Assembly: GCA_016783105.1 (NCBI GenBank)
Contig: JADHXF010000005.1
Location: 1 to 44,356, forward strand
Length of the DNA stretch: 44,356 nucleotides
Direction: 5' to 3'
Source of the DNA: Dehalococcoidales bacterium
GTDB lineage: Bacteria; Chloroflexota; Dehalococcoidia; Dehalococcoidales; RBG-16-60-22
Both the position numbers and the translations under genes were made by a program. Below the pieces are notes generated by a model, which saw nothing but the letters and a program-made list of their open reading frames with translations, searched no databases and was not told where the DNA came from. This document shows positions 8,942 through 16,918 of this stretch, piece by piece (position 1 is the stretch's first letter; the number at the start of each line of letters is the position of its first letter).

Positions 8942-10003
8942 TTACAGATTGGCCTTGACCGCCTGGCAAAATTCGGTCGTGGAAGTGCTCCCTCCCTGGT
9001 CTCGCGTAAAACACTTCCCATCCTGATAGACCTTGTATATCGCTGCCTCCAGATGGGCTGCCTCTTGCTCATAGCCAATATGTTCCAAAAGCATAGCGCC
9101 GGCGAGGAGCATGGCGGTGGGATTGATAATGTTCTGCCCGACGATGTCAGGCGCCGTGCCGTGCACCGAGCCGAAGTAGGCAAATTCATTGCCGACACAG
9201 GCATTGGGAGTCAGCCCCAGCCCCCCGATAAGCGTCGCCGCCTCGTCACCCAGAATATCTCCGTGCTCATTATCCATGACCAGCACATCAAACTGCTGCG
9301 GGTTGATGACCAGCTGCTGGGCACAGTTGTCGATGATAAGCTGGCTGAAGGTCAGTCCAGGGTACTGCCTGACTGTTTCCTCAGCGATGCGGCGGAACAT
9401 CTCGTCCGACTGCGTCAGGAGATTATATTTACTGGATACCGTAACTTTGCCCTTCCCACCCCTGGCTTTTCTCTTCATGGCGAGCTCACAGGCGACGCGG
9501 CAGATATCCTTCGTTATCGCCTCGGTGTTTACTTTAACCGCGAACTTGCCCTTCATGGTGGTATCAAGCGTTATTCCGAGCATATCATTCTTCAGTTTCA
9601 GCGGCGCCAGTTGCGCAATATCGCCTTCCCATCCCGGATAAAGCCCTTCGAGGTTCTCTCGCAGAATGATGAAGTCTATGCCTTCGGCGTTCTTGAGCGG
9701 ACTTCTCAAGCCCGGCACGTACTTTGTCGGACGGATATTGGCAAAACATCTCTTCCCCCACCGCAGGTAGCCATGCACACCTCTAATATCGCGGGTTGAA
9801 CCCATAATGGCACAATCAGCGTCATCAAGCATCTTTTTCGCCGACTCTGGAAAGCTGGTGCCATATTTGGTGACGGCTTCATCGCCCGTTTCTGTCCAGA
9901 CAAATTCAATGTCCAGGCCCATCCCCTCCAGAATACGAACCGTAGGCACAACCACCTCCGGCGACGCATCGTCTCCCTTCACAACGCATACTCTCTTGGT
10001 CAT
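8942..10003 (-). CDS. Isocitrate/isopropylmalate dehydrogenase family enzyme
   Basis: The 353-residue protein is a metal-dependent NAD(P)-linked beta-decarboxylating dehydrogenase. Visible family blocks are GKRCFANIRPTKYVPGLRSP near residue 83, ILRENLEGLYPG near 113, SSKYNLLTQSDEMF near 190 and the metal-binding NEHGDILGDEAATLIGGLGL near 247. The expected FGSVHGTAPDIVGQNIINPT segment follows. Whether it uses isocitrate, homoisocitrate, 3-isopropylmalate or tartrate/malate cannot be settled; no leucine-pathway or TCA gene is adjacent. A GGGGGT ribosome site precedes the ATG. The solute-binding protein gene follows by 24 bases. Confidence 0.85.
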   Translation of the reverse strand: MTKRVCVVKGDDASPEVVVPTVRILEGMGLDIEFVWTETGDEAVTKYGTSFPESAKKMLDDADCAIMGSTRDIRGVHGYLRWGKRCFANIRPTKYVPGLRSPLKNAEGIDFIILRENLEGLYPGWEGDIAQLAPLKLKNDMLGITLDTTMKGKFAVKVNTEAITKDICRVACELAMKRKARGGKGKVTVSSKYNLLTQSDEMFRRIAEETVRQYPGLTFSQLIIDNCAQQLVINPQQFDVLVMDNEHGDILGDEAATLIGGLGLTPNACVGNEFAYFGSVHGTAPDIVGQNIINPTAMLLAGAMLLEHIGYEQEAAHLEAAIYKVYQDGKCFTRDQGGSTSTTEFCQAVKANL

Positions 10004-10054
10004 TCATACCCCCTGTTAAAGATTGAAAGTTTAGCAACGGATGACAACTAGTGT

Positions 10055-10066
10055 AGCATATATGCT
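10055..10066. promoter_or_regulatory. 12-bp palindrome upstream of the dehydrogenase gene
   Basis: AGCATATATGCT is a perfect dyad 52 bases before the ATG at 10003. On the minus strand the same bases include TGC followed by TACACT, a possible extended -10 element. The overlap of a dyad with a promoter suggests an operator, but it is short and could be chance. Confidence 0.3.
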
Positions 10067-10232
10067 TCACCTCTGCCTACTTTAACTGCCTAGTGCCGTA
10101 CCCGGCAAATCTCATACGGGCGTACACAGGTACTGATGAGGTATTATAATCTAGGTTAAAGTGAGGTAAATTGATATATGTACTTAAAAGACCTGACCTG
10201 GTGCCAGTCCTTTACAAAAATTTCAAAAGGTC

Positions 10233-11378
10233 TTATTTCCCGAATATTTCTACAGCTCGATTCATACTGGCGATTACGTCAACACCGAAAGGACAGCGCT
10301 CCATACAGGCACCGCACTCCGTGCAGGCCGAAGCTTTTACCGGTAAAGCCTCATAGGCAGCTGCAACGTCGCTGCTCATGGCTAATCCAGCGGTATCCGT
10401 TATTTTGGTAAGCGTCCCGATGTCAATGCTGACCGGACAGGGCAGGCAATGGTTGCAGTACATGCAGCTACCCTTTAATTTCCACATGGGATTGCTGTGG
10501 ATGGCACTGAAGTCTTTCTCCTCATCAGGTGCTTCCAGAAAGGCAAGAGCCGCTTGCAACTCAGCCACATTCTTGCAACCAGGCACAGCGGTACTGACCG
10601 CCGGCTGGGCAAGGGCATAGCTCAGGCACTGGACCGGCGTCAGCACAATGGAACTGGGATTTTCTCGGAACAGCACCCCGGCGGCATAAGGTTTCATCGC
10701 CACCAGAGCCACGTTCTGCGCCGCACAGGCGTGGTACAGGGCTCTGCGTGCCGGCATGGTATCACCAGCCGCAGAAGGCGCCTGACGGTCCAGGATTTCC
10801 TTCAATGACACTCCGGGCAGCATCTCTTCGGGCAGCGTGTCGAAAGCAGGGTTTACGGGAAACATGAGCACATCGATATAGCCGCTGTTCACCGCCTGCA
10901 GAGCGGTCGGCACGTTATGACCGCTCACCCCGAGAAAACGGGCTTTACCCTGTTTTTTTATCTTCAATGCCAGCTCCAGCAGGCCTCCGGAGTGAAAAAC
11001 CTGCTCGTAATCATCCTGGCTTTGTATAAAATGGAGCATGAGCACATCAATATAGTCAGTTTTGAGCCTCCGGAGCAGGTCCTCGTAATAAGACAGGCAC
11101 TCAATCCCGTCCCTTGACCGGCAGTACTGGCCATCGCGCATGACCGAACCCAGATGGCCAGCGATTATCACCTTTTGTCTTTTATTTTGCAGAGCCTTAC
11201 CGAAATTATCACGCACGCCGGGCGAGGCCATGAACAGGTCAATATAGTTCACGTCGTTATCAATTGCCTCATGCACTACGGAAACGACCGTATTTTCCGG
11301 CTCTAACTCAAGGTACTCCGCCCCCAGCCCCACCACCCCGACATCAATGCCCGTCTTGCCTAATTTTCGGTATATCAT
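10233..11378 (-). CDS. Aldo/keto reductase with C-terminal 2x[4Fe-4S] ferredoxin domain
   Basis: The 381-residue product has an aldo/keto-reductase TIM barrel (MIYRKLGKTGIDVGVVGLGA at the start, DYIDVLMLHFIQ near residue 115). A ferredoxin-like tail follows, with CMYCNHCLPCPVSIDIG and CTECGACMERCPFGVDV, enough cysteines for two [4Fe-4S] clusters. This architecture is known in anaerobes. The AKR tetrad looks degenerate: after the aspartate of NYIDLFMASPG the usual tyrosine is absent, and the lysine position (VIIAGHLG) is histidine, while the histidine of MLHF remains. ATG 11378 is preferred over an in-frame TTG at 11390. The substrate is unknown; the protein may act in flavin or iron-sulfur electron transfer rather than carbonyl reduction. 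Confidence 0.85.
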   Translation of the reverse strand: MIYRKLGKTGIDVGVVGLGAEYLELEPENTVVSVVHEAIDNDVNYIDLFMASPGVRDNFGKALQNKRQKVIIAGHLGSVMRDGQYCRSRDGIECLSYYEDLLRRLKTDYIDVLMLHFIQSQDDYEQVFHSGGLLELALKIKKQGKARFLGVSGHNVPTALQAVNSGYIDVLMFPVNPAFDTLPEEMLPGVSLKEILDRQAPSAAGDTMPARRALYHACAAQNVALVAMKPYAAGVLFRENPSSIVLTPVQCLSYALAQPAVSTAVPGCKNVAELQAALAFLEAPDEEKDFSAIHSNPMWKLKGSCMYCNHCLPCPVSIDIGTLTKITDTAGLAMSSDVAAAYEALPVKASACTECGACMERCPFGVDVIASMNRAVEIFGK

Positions 11379-11409
11379 GCCAACACCCAAAACCAGTGAT
11401 GAGTTGTTT

Positions 11410-12225
11410 TTAACCTTCTTTCAGACGCCTTACAAATTGGTCCACTGCCTGTAGAAATCGTTCCGGTGCCTCGAGGTGGGTCCAGTGGCTTTTAGCCGGG
11501 ACTATCTCGAGCGTTGCCTGCGGAATATGCTCAGCCATGAAACGGGAGCACTCCACCACTGGCGCATCGCCCTCACTCATCACCACCAGAGTTTGCACCG
11601 GCAGTTTTTCCAGTTTGGGCGCCATCTCAAAGATGCTGGGACGCTCTTTTTGCACGCCCCGGATAACAGAGGCAATTGCCTGAGGCGAGTTAGTGAGCTC
11701 AGCCTGAATGAGCGACTTTCCCAACCTGGGGTCAGCGAAAGCGACGCCCCAGGCTGGCAGCTTCTTCATTTCTTCTACATAGGCGTCAATCCCTTCCCTT
11801 TCGGCGGTGTCCGCCATATGACCCCACCATTCCTTCCACCATTCTCTATCTGATGAACCGGACCCGATACCAACGGGGATGAGCCCGATACATCGTTCCG
11901 GGTAGCGGAGAGCAAAATTGAGCGCCACATTCGCGCCCATGGAATGCCCGCCGACTATGGCCCTGTTTATGTCAAGCGCGTCCATTACGCCGCGCATGTC
12001 CTCTACCATAATGTCCTGCGAGTACGCCTCCGGTCGGTCGGGTTTTTCCGAGTCTCCGTGTCCTCTGGCATCATAGGCGACCACCTGATAGCGGTCCTGA
12101 AAGAATTCCATTAACCCTGCCCACTCCTGCCAGGTGCCACCAAGTCCATGCGCCCATACCATGGCAGTTCCGGAACCTCGCTCTCCGTAAAACATTCGTA
12201 CACCGTTCACTGTTATATCCGGCAT
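11410..12225 (-). CDS. Alpha/beta hydrolase
   Basis: The 271-residue protein has the alpha/beta-hydrolase fold: oxyanion region AHGLGG near residue 27, the YDARGHGDSEKP block at 51, nucleophile elbow GGHSMGAN with Ser95, an acid residue in the VMSEGDAP segment and the catalytic histidine in KSHWTHLEAPERF near residue 250. Lid helices rich in tryptophan (REWWKEWWGHM) lie between. It could be an esterase, lactonase or C-C hydrolase. A strong GGAGG lies upstream of the ATG, and an extended -10 promoter is seen at 12255-12263. It is divergent from the aldolase operon, and the aldo/keto reductase gene follows 31 bases downstream, so the hydrolase probably leads a minus-strand operon. Confidence 0.88.
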   Translation of the reverse strand: MPDITVNGVRMFYGERGSGTAMVWAHGLGGTWQEWAGLMEFFQDRYQVVAYDARGHGDSEKPDRPEAYSQDIMVEDMRGVMDALDINRAIVGGHSMGANVALNFALRYPERCIGLIPVGIGSGSSDREWWKEWWGHMADTAEREGIDAYVEEMKKLPAWGVAFADPRLGKSLIQAELTNSPQAIASVIRGVQKERPSIFEMAPKLEKLPVQTLVVMSEGDAPVVECSRFMAEHIPQATLEIVPAKSHWTHLEAPERFLQAVDQFVRRLKEG

Positions 12226-12254
12226 TCACCAAGCCTCCTTTCTGACATCTGTGC

Positions 12255-12263
12255 ATTATAGCA
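12255..12263 (-). promoter_or_regulatory. Extended -10 promoter for the hydrolase operon
   Basis: The minus strand reads TGC-TATAAT, a consensus extended -10, about 30 bases before the ATG at 12225. The short leader holds the GGAGG ribosome site. No good -35 is seen, as is usual for extended -10 promoters. Confidence 0.6.
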
Positions 12264-12307
12264 TGACTTGTTCTGCATACAGAATAAATGTGGAAAATTG
12301 ACAGAAA

Positions 12308-12316
12308 TGCTATAAT
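12308..12316 (+). promoter_or_regulatory. Extended -10 promoter for the aldolase operon
   Basis: The plus strand reads TGC-TATAAT, the same extended -10 as the divergent promoter 50 bases away. It gives a leader of about 45 bases with AAGGAGG (12355-12361) before the ATG at 12369. A TTGACA at 12298-12303 is too close to be its -35. Confidence 0.6.
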
Positions 12317-12368
12317 TATTTGAATTTTACACTGGCGAAGCAAATTTCAAGCGCAAGGAGGTTAAACC

Positions 12369-13262
12369 ATGGCCAATAAGATGAACTTCAGCGGCATTAT
12401 CCCGGCAATGCTGACTCCCTTCACCAGCAGCGGAGACCTGGATTTAGCTGGCCTGAAGAAGAATGTGGATTTTCTGATTGAAAGCGGCGTGAGTCAGATA
12501 ATGTGCCTCGGCAGCACCGGTGAAGCCGCCACCCTGACACGAGAGGAGTGCGTGAAGGTAACCGAGGCCACCGTAAAAGCGGCCAATGGCAGGGTCCCCG
12601 TTATGGCCGGTACCGGCGCCACCAGTACCCGCGAGGTTATCGAACGCTCTAAAGAAGCTAAAAATGCTGGCGCGGATTCAGTTATGATTGTTACCCCGTT
12701 TTATGAGATACCCAATCAGGAGGGGTTATATAAACATTACGCCTCCATTGCGGAAGCGGTGGACATCCCCATCTGCCTTTATAACATTCCGCCGCATACC
12801 CAGGTCGAAATCGCGCCCGAGACACTGGAAAAGCTGGCCGAAATCGACAACATAGCGGCGTTGAAGGACAGCAGCGGCAGCCTGAGCTACTTTGCCGAGG
12901 CGCTGCGACGGGTCGGCGATAAAATGGCGATTCTGACCGGCGGCGATGACATCACCCTGCCCTGCTTTGCTCTCGGCTGCCATGGTGCCATCCTGGCCCT
13001 GGCCAATATTGCACCTCGCATGGTGGTTGACCTCTTCCATGCGATGCAGCAGAAGGAAAGAGAGAAGTCGCTGGATATTTTCTTCAAGCTGCTGCCCATT
13101 TCCCGCGCCATAAGTATGCCCCAGAATTTCCCTGCTCCGGTGAAAGAGGCCGTCAACATGCTCGGCAGACCCGCCGGGCCGGCCCGCAGCCCCATAGTGC
13201 CGCTGGGTAACGCGGACAAAGCAGAAATCAAAAAAACGCTGCAGTACGCCGGGCTGCTCTAG
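12369..13262 (+). CDS. DapA-family (class I, Schiff-base) aldolase/lyase
   Basis: The 297-residue protein is a DHDPS/N-acetylneuraminate-lyase superfamily TIM barrel. The family blocks GSTGEAATLTREE (residue 49 on), CLYNIPPHTQVEI with catalytic Tyr138, and NIAALKDSSGSL with Schiff-base Lys166 are clear. In true dihydrodipicolinate synthase the second block carries an arginine (Arg138 in E. coli, Y-N-V-P-x-R-T-G); here the matching position is His143. That change argues against lysine synthesis and for another pyruvate-forming aldolase, for example acting on 2-keto-3-deoxy sugar acids. It is the first gene of a tight operon with a sugar-acid-dehydratase-like and a lactonase-like gene, which supports the catabolic reading. 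Confidence 0.87.
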   Translation: MANKMNFSGIIPAMLTPFTSSGDLDLAGLKKNVDFLIESGVSQIMCLGSTGEAATLTREECVKVTEATVKAANGRVPVMAGTGATSTREVIERSKEAKNAGADSVMIVTPFYEIPNQEGLYKHYASIAEAVDIPICLYNIPPHTQVEIAPETLEKLAEIDNIAALKDSSGSLSYFAEALRRVGDKMAILTGGDDITLPCFALGCHGAILALANIAPRMVVDLFHAMQQKEREKSLDIFFKLLPISRAISMPQNFPAPVKEAVNMLGRPAGPARSPIVPLGNADKAEIKKTLQYAGLL

Positions 13263-13280
13263 AAAAGAGGCGGATTTGCT

Positions 13281-14399
13281 ATGAAAATTACCGGTGTTGA
13301 AGCCATAGAACTGCGCCTTCCTGAGTCATACGCCGGGCCGCGATTGATTGTCCGCCAGACGCTCGTTATAAAAGTGTATACCGATGAAGGCATCGTCGGC
13401 ATCGGCGAGGTAGATTCCTGTCCCACGGTGGTCAGGGCTACCGTAGACGCCCCGCTTGCCACCAGCCCTGCCTCTGGCCTGGCCAAAGTTATCATCGGCC
13501 AGAACCCTCTGGAAATCCGCCAGCTCAACGACCGCATGTACCAGGCCACCTTTGACTACGGGCGGGGCGGCGTCGTCATGCATACCATCGGCGGCATTGA
13601 CATCGCCCTCTGGGACATCGCCGGCAAATACTACAACCAGCCGCTGTACCGACTTCTCGGCGGGCCGTTCCATACCAGGATACCTGCTTACGCCAGCACC
13701 CTGTTCGGCAGTAACGGCAAGGAAACCGCCGAAGAAGGTAAAAAATGGCTGGATAAAGGCTTCACCTCGGTCAAATTCGGCTGGCACCCGATGGGACAGA
13801 GCGAAAAGCTTGACCTTGAGCTGGTCGAGGGGGCGAGGCGGGGAATCGGCGATAACTGCAACCTGATGATTGACGCTGGCTGCTGCTGGGACACGGCCAC
13901 CGCCATCAAACGCGCCCAGCAGTTCGAGGATTATAACGTTTTCTGGCTGGAAGAGCCGCTCGCCAGGGACAACATTGACGGCTACCGGCAGATAACCGGT
14001 GTTTCCCGAATACCGATTGCCGCCGGCGAGGGAGAAGCCGGGCGCTATGCCTTTAGAGAACTGATTGAGCGCGGCGGCATCCACATCGCGCAGATTGACC
14101 TGGTCCGTAACGGCATTACCGAATCAATGAGGATTGGCGATCTGGCTGAGGACAGAGGTTTGAAGGTGGTCAACCACCACTGGGCGTCCGATATCAACCT
14201 GGCGACCAGCCTTCATTTTCTCGCGTCCCGCAAGAACACTTTCATCGTGGAGTACTGCGTGGCGGAAAGCCCGCTCAGATGGGAAGTGACCAGGAAAAAA
14301 CTGGAGCTTGATGCCGAGGGCTACGTCCACGTACCCGACGGGCCGGGCCTGGGTATTGAGCTAAATGAAGAGACGATTGAACGCTATCGGGTTAATTAA
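13281..14399 (+). CDS. Enolase-superfamily (mandelate racemase-like) dehydratase
   Basis: 372 residues with the MR/MLE N-terminal capping domain and a C-terminal barrel. Likely active-site residues are Lys165 (GFTSVKFGWHPMG), metal ligands Asp198 (LMIDAG), Glu224 (WLEEPL) and Glu250 (IAAGEG), and the Asp273 plus His299/His300 pair (VVNHHWASD) that acts as the second base. The His-Asp dyad places it with the mandelate-racemase subgroup, which is mostly acid-sugar dehydratases such as those for galactonate, rhamnonate or fuconate. The second lysine of the usual K-x-K is a glycine. The probable product is a 2-keto-3-deoxy acid for the neighbouring aldolase; the actual sugar is unknown. The gene starts 18 bases after the aldolase gene. 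Confidence 0.88.
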   Translation: MKITGVEAIELRLPESYAGPRLIVRQTLVIKVYTDEGIVGIGEVDSCPTVVRATVDAPLATSPASGLAKVIIGQNPLEIRQLNDRMYQATFDYGRGGVVMHTIGGIDIALWDIAGKYYNQPLYRLLGGPFHTRIPAYASTLFGSNGKETAEEGKKWLDKGFTSVKFGWHPMGQSEKLDLELVEGARRGIGDNCNLMIDAGCCWDTATAIKRAQQFEDYNVFWLEEPLARDNIDGYRQITGVSRIPIAAGEGEAGRYAFRELIERGGIHIAQIDLVRNGITESMRIGDLAEDRGLKVVNHHWASDINLATSLHFLASRKNTFIVEYCVAESPLRWEVTRKKLELDAEGYVHVPDGPGLGIELNEETIERYRVN

Positions 14400-14414
14400 A
14401 GAGAAGGAGGCGTG

Positions 14415-15482
14415 ATGGAGAAAAAGCTTGCCGGTAAAGTGCAGACGGTACTGGGCCTGATTGATGGTGATGAACTGGGCTTGACCCTGCCCCACGAACA
14501 CCTCCTACTTGACCTGACCGTGCGTTTCAAGCTCGCCGAGGGGAGTGTCACCGCCAGGACCATGGCAGAAAAACCGCTGTCGCTGGATATGGCAGGCTGG
14601 ATTCGTTTTCACCTCTTCGAGAACCGCGACAATCTGCTGCTCAACGATGAAGCGCTGGCCATCAGAGAAATCATGCGCTTCAAGCTCGCCGGGGGGAAGA
14701 GCGTGGTTGATGTCACCAACTGGGGCATCGGACAGGACCCGCACGCCATGGCCCGCATCGCCCGCGCTACCGGCCTCAACGTCATCATGGGTACCGGCTA
14801 CTACACCATGGACTCGGGCTGCGCTGAAGTGCTGGCCAGAAAGTCCGAGGATGAGATTTACCAGGAAATCGTTAATGACGTCATGGTGGGAACCGATGGC
14901 ATCTGCGCCGGCATCATTGGCGAAATCGGAGCCGACTCCTGGCCGCTCCATGAGATTGAGATAAAGTCGCTGCGGGCGGCGGTCCGGGCACAGCACGCCA
15001 CCGGCGCGGCGTTGACCATTCATCCCGGCCGACTTGACGAGTCACCGCTTCAGATCGTTGATATCATCAAAAAAGCCGGCGCCGATATGAGCCGGGTGAT
15101 TATCGAGCACATTGACCGCACCGCTTACTCCTTCGAGACCATGACAAAAATCGCCAAGGCCGGTTGCGCTCTTGAGTTCGACTGCTTCTCCATGGAAGGC
15201 TACTACCCCAAGCGCTACGGTGTTTTTGACATACCCAACGACGCCCAGCGCGTCAATTACATTATCCGTCTCATCGAAATGGGCTATCTGAGCCAGATTC
15301 TCATCGCCACCGACACGGCTATGAAATCAAGGCTGACGGCCTACGGCGGCCCCGGCTACGCCCACATCCCGGAGAATGTCATCCCCTGGATGCGCGCCAA
15401 GGGCATGTCCGAAGAGACTATCAACACCCTTACCGTAGAGAACCCGAAGCGATTGCTTATCTTCGTGGCGCCGTCAAAATAA
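14415..15482 (+). CDS. Phosphotriesterase-family metal hydrolase, probable lactonase/esterase
   Basis: The 355-residue amidohydrolase-superfamily barrel has the binuclear metal ligands His27 and His29 (LPHEHLLLD), His203 (LTIHPG), His232 (IIEHIDRT) and Asp300 (ILIATDTAMK). At the place of the carbamylated lysine of phosphotriesterase it has Glu170 (IIGEIGAD), as in the PHP subgroup (E. coli YhfV). Many family members open lactones rather than phosphotriesters, which would fit the operon: lactone opening, dehydration, aldol cleavage. AAGGAGG (14404-14410) precedes a GTG at 14412 and the ATG at 14415; the ATG is chosen for spacing. The end faces the MtmB-like gene 23 bases away, with no visible terminator. 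Confidence 0.88.
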   Translation: MEKKLAGKVQTVLGLIDGDELGLTLPHEHLLLDLTVRFKLAEGSVTARTMAEKPLSLDMAGWIRFHLFENRDNLLLNDEALAIREIMRFKLAGGKSVVDVTNWGIGQDPHAMARIARATGLNVIMGTGYYTMDSGCAEVLARKSEDEIYQEIVNDVMVGTDGICAGIIGEIGADSWPLHEIEIKSLRAAVRAQHATGAALTIHPGRLDESPLQIVDIIKKAGADMSRVIIEHIDRTAYSFETMTKIAKAGCALEFDCFSMEGYYPKRYGVFDIPNDAQRVNYIIRLIEMGYLSQILIATDTAMKSRLTAYGGPGYAHIPENVIPWMRAKGMSEETINTLTVENPKRLLIFVAPSK

Positions 15483-15505
15483 CAAAATTTATTACTATCG
15501 TCATA

Positions 15506-16891
15506 TCACAGATAAGGCGAGGTAAGCGGCAGCTTCAGGCCAAACTGCTCGGTAAACTCTTGCCTCATCTTCCGGTAGAACTCGATGCATTCCTTGTTCG
15601 GTGTTCCGGAAGCGATGTCAAAATAGTCCGGCAATTTCTTGCCGAGCGGCGGGTCCTTTAGCTTATCTTCATAATAGCTCAGCAGCGTTGATACTATGGT
15701 ATTGGCTTCTTTCCGACTCATACCCGCAGAGGCATGGGCTACAGCATTGCTGAAAATGTTCTCAATGGGGTCGCTATAGTCCTCCATAATGCCTTTTGAA
15801 GGAGGCCCCACCTCCACCGAACCGCCGGATACCACCGCCGCCATCACCCAGGCCGCGAATTCATAATAGCACATTTTGGTCATCGGGCCTGCAGACGTAT
15901 AGCCAGGGGCAACGATGGGCAGCGGGCTGTTTCGGGTTGCGGCCTGAATCCCCACGCTCCGTGCCCAGATAATCTCTCTCATGGACGTCGTGCCGCCTTC
16001 GATGGGAACCGCCAGCGGATGCTGCACCACGCCCCGTGTTACCAGAATGTCTACCGGGTTGTAGGCGGCACATAACACCGCCACCCCTGCTGGCCCACCG
16101 GCAAAGCCCCCCAGAATCACGCCATTCTCGGCGAAGGTCAGGTTTCCCACCGACTGGCAGTAAGCCACTTTGTTCAGGGCGTCAAAATCAACCTTAAGCT
16201 CATGAACGGTACCGATTTCCAGGGCATCGGTCTTCGGGTTGCCGAAAGCATGGCCGGCGATATGCTCCGTCGCCCGCACCGCCGAGGCCACCTCATTGAC
16301 CACCGGCATCCCCGAACGCCCAGCGCGACGCAATGCTTCCCGCACCAGAAGCACCGTCCTGATAGCGCCTTCCACGCCCCGCGGACTCCCCGCGACCAGG
16401 TCTCTGCCATCGAGATTGGTGAGACAGGGTGCGGTGATACCGTATGACAGGGGGTCCTCAGCATAGGTCTTCACCACATTGATCAGGTTCCACTCGGTGG
16501 ATACCGGGCCAGCTCCGCAACCGGAGCACCAGGGAGGCGTCTCATCCTCGGGAAGACGTCTTGGCATCAACCGGGCATCTCTGCCTTCCCCAAACACCAC
16601 ATTGCGCGGTGCCGACTCGAGCGCCCCTTCTATCTCCTCTCTCGTGAACAGGATACGCCTCTCGGTATCCAGGCAGTAAACGCCGGTCTCGACCAGAAAC
16701 TCCATGCCGGCTTCCCAGACGCGGTCAGCCAGGTCATCATCAGCCGGCACCGGGTTCTGGGGGTCGTATTTTATACCGTACTTTTCCAGCACTTTCCGCA
16801 AGTTAGGCACGAAGATGTCAAGGTCAAAATCACGCTCCGTGCAAATCGGCCCGGTTAACGCTCTTTCCACCACCGTATCAAAGCTGAGCAT
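15506..16891 (-). CDS. MtmB-family methylamine:corrinoid methyltransferase homologue without pyrrolysine (copy 1)
   Basis: The 461-residue protein resembles monomethylamine methyltransferase MtmB over its full length: TERDFDLDIFVPNLRKVLE, then PVPADDDLADRVWEAGMEFL and the T-x-x-A-G-P-M-T-K segment in the C-terminal half. The archaeal enzyme has pyrrolysine at residue 202, encoded by an in-frame TAG in a GRPGMGV-Pyl-G context. Here the same context reads GRSGMPVVNE (residues 191-200) with no stop codon in the frame, so the special residue is replaced by Val198 or Asn199. By analogy with non-pyrrolysine MttB homologues that demethylate glycine betaine and other N-methyl compounds, it probably moves a methyl group from an unknown donor to the corrinoid protein encoded upstream. 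It is the last gene of the set, 27 bases after copy 2. Confidence 0.85.
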   Translation of the reverse strand: MLSFDTVVERALTGPICTERDFDLDIFVPNLRKVLEKYGIKYDPQNPVPADDDLADRVWEAGMEFLVETGVYCLDTERRILFTREEIEGALESAPRNVVFGEGRDARLMPRRLPEDETPPWCSGCGAGPVSTEWNLINVVKTYAEDPLSYGITAPCLTNLDGRDLVAGSPRGVEGAIRTVLLVREALRRAGRSGMPVVNEVASAVRATEHIAGHAFGNPKTDALEIGTVHELKVDFDALNKVAYCQSVGNLTFAENGVILGGFAGGPAGVAVLCAAYNPVDILVTRGVVQHPLAVPIEGGTTSMREIIWARSVGIQAATRNSPLPIVAPGYTSAGPMTKMCYYEFAAWVMAAVVSGGSVEVGPPSKGIMEDYSDPIENIFSNAVAHASAGMSRKEANTIVSTLLSYYEDKLKDPPLGKKLPDYFDIASGTPNKECIEFYRKMRQEFTEQFGLKLPLTSPYL

Positions 16892-16918
16892 AATTTATCT
16901 CCTGCATTATATTTTGGG

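Noticed and set aside
10171..10411. Small plus-strand frames after a TATAAT-like sequence near 10145
   Set aside because: Most of their length is antisense to the ferredoxin tail of the aldo/keto reductase; cysteine codons there explain the apparent composition.
12298..12316. TTGACA followed by TATAAT as a standard promoter
   Set aside because: The spacer is only seven bases, so the two hexamers cannot be a -35/-10 pair; the -10 is kept as an extended -10 instead.
13326..14084. A 252-codon minus-strand frame inside the enolase-superfamily gene
   Set aside because: It mirrors a GC-rich coding gene whose active-site residues are all in the plus frame; a typical antisense shadow.
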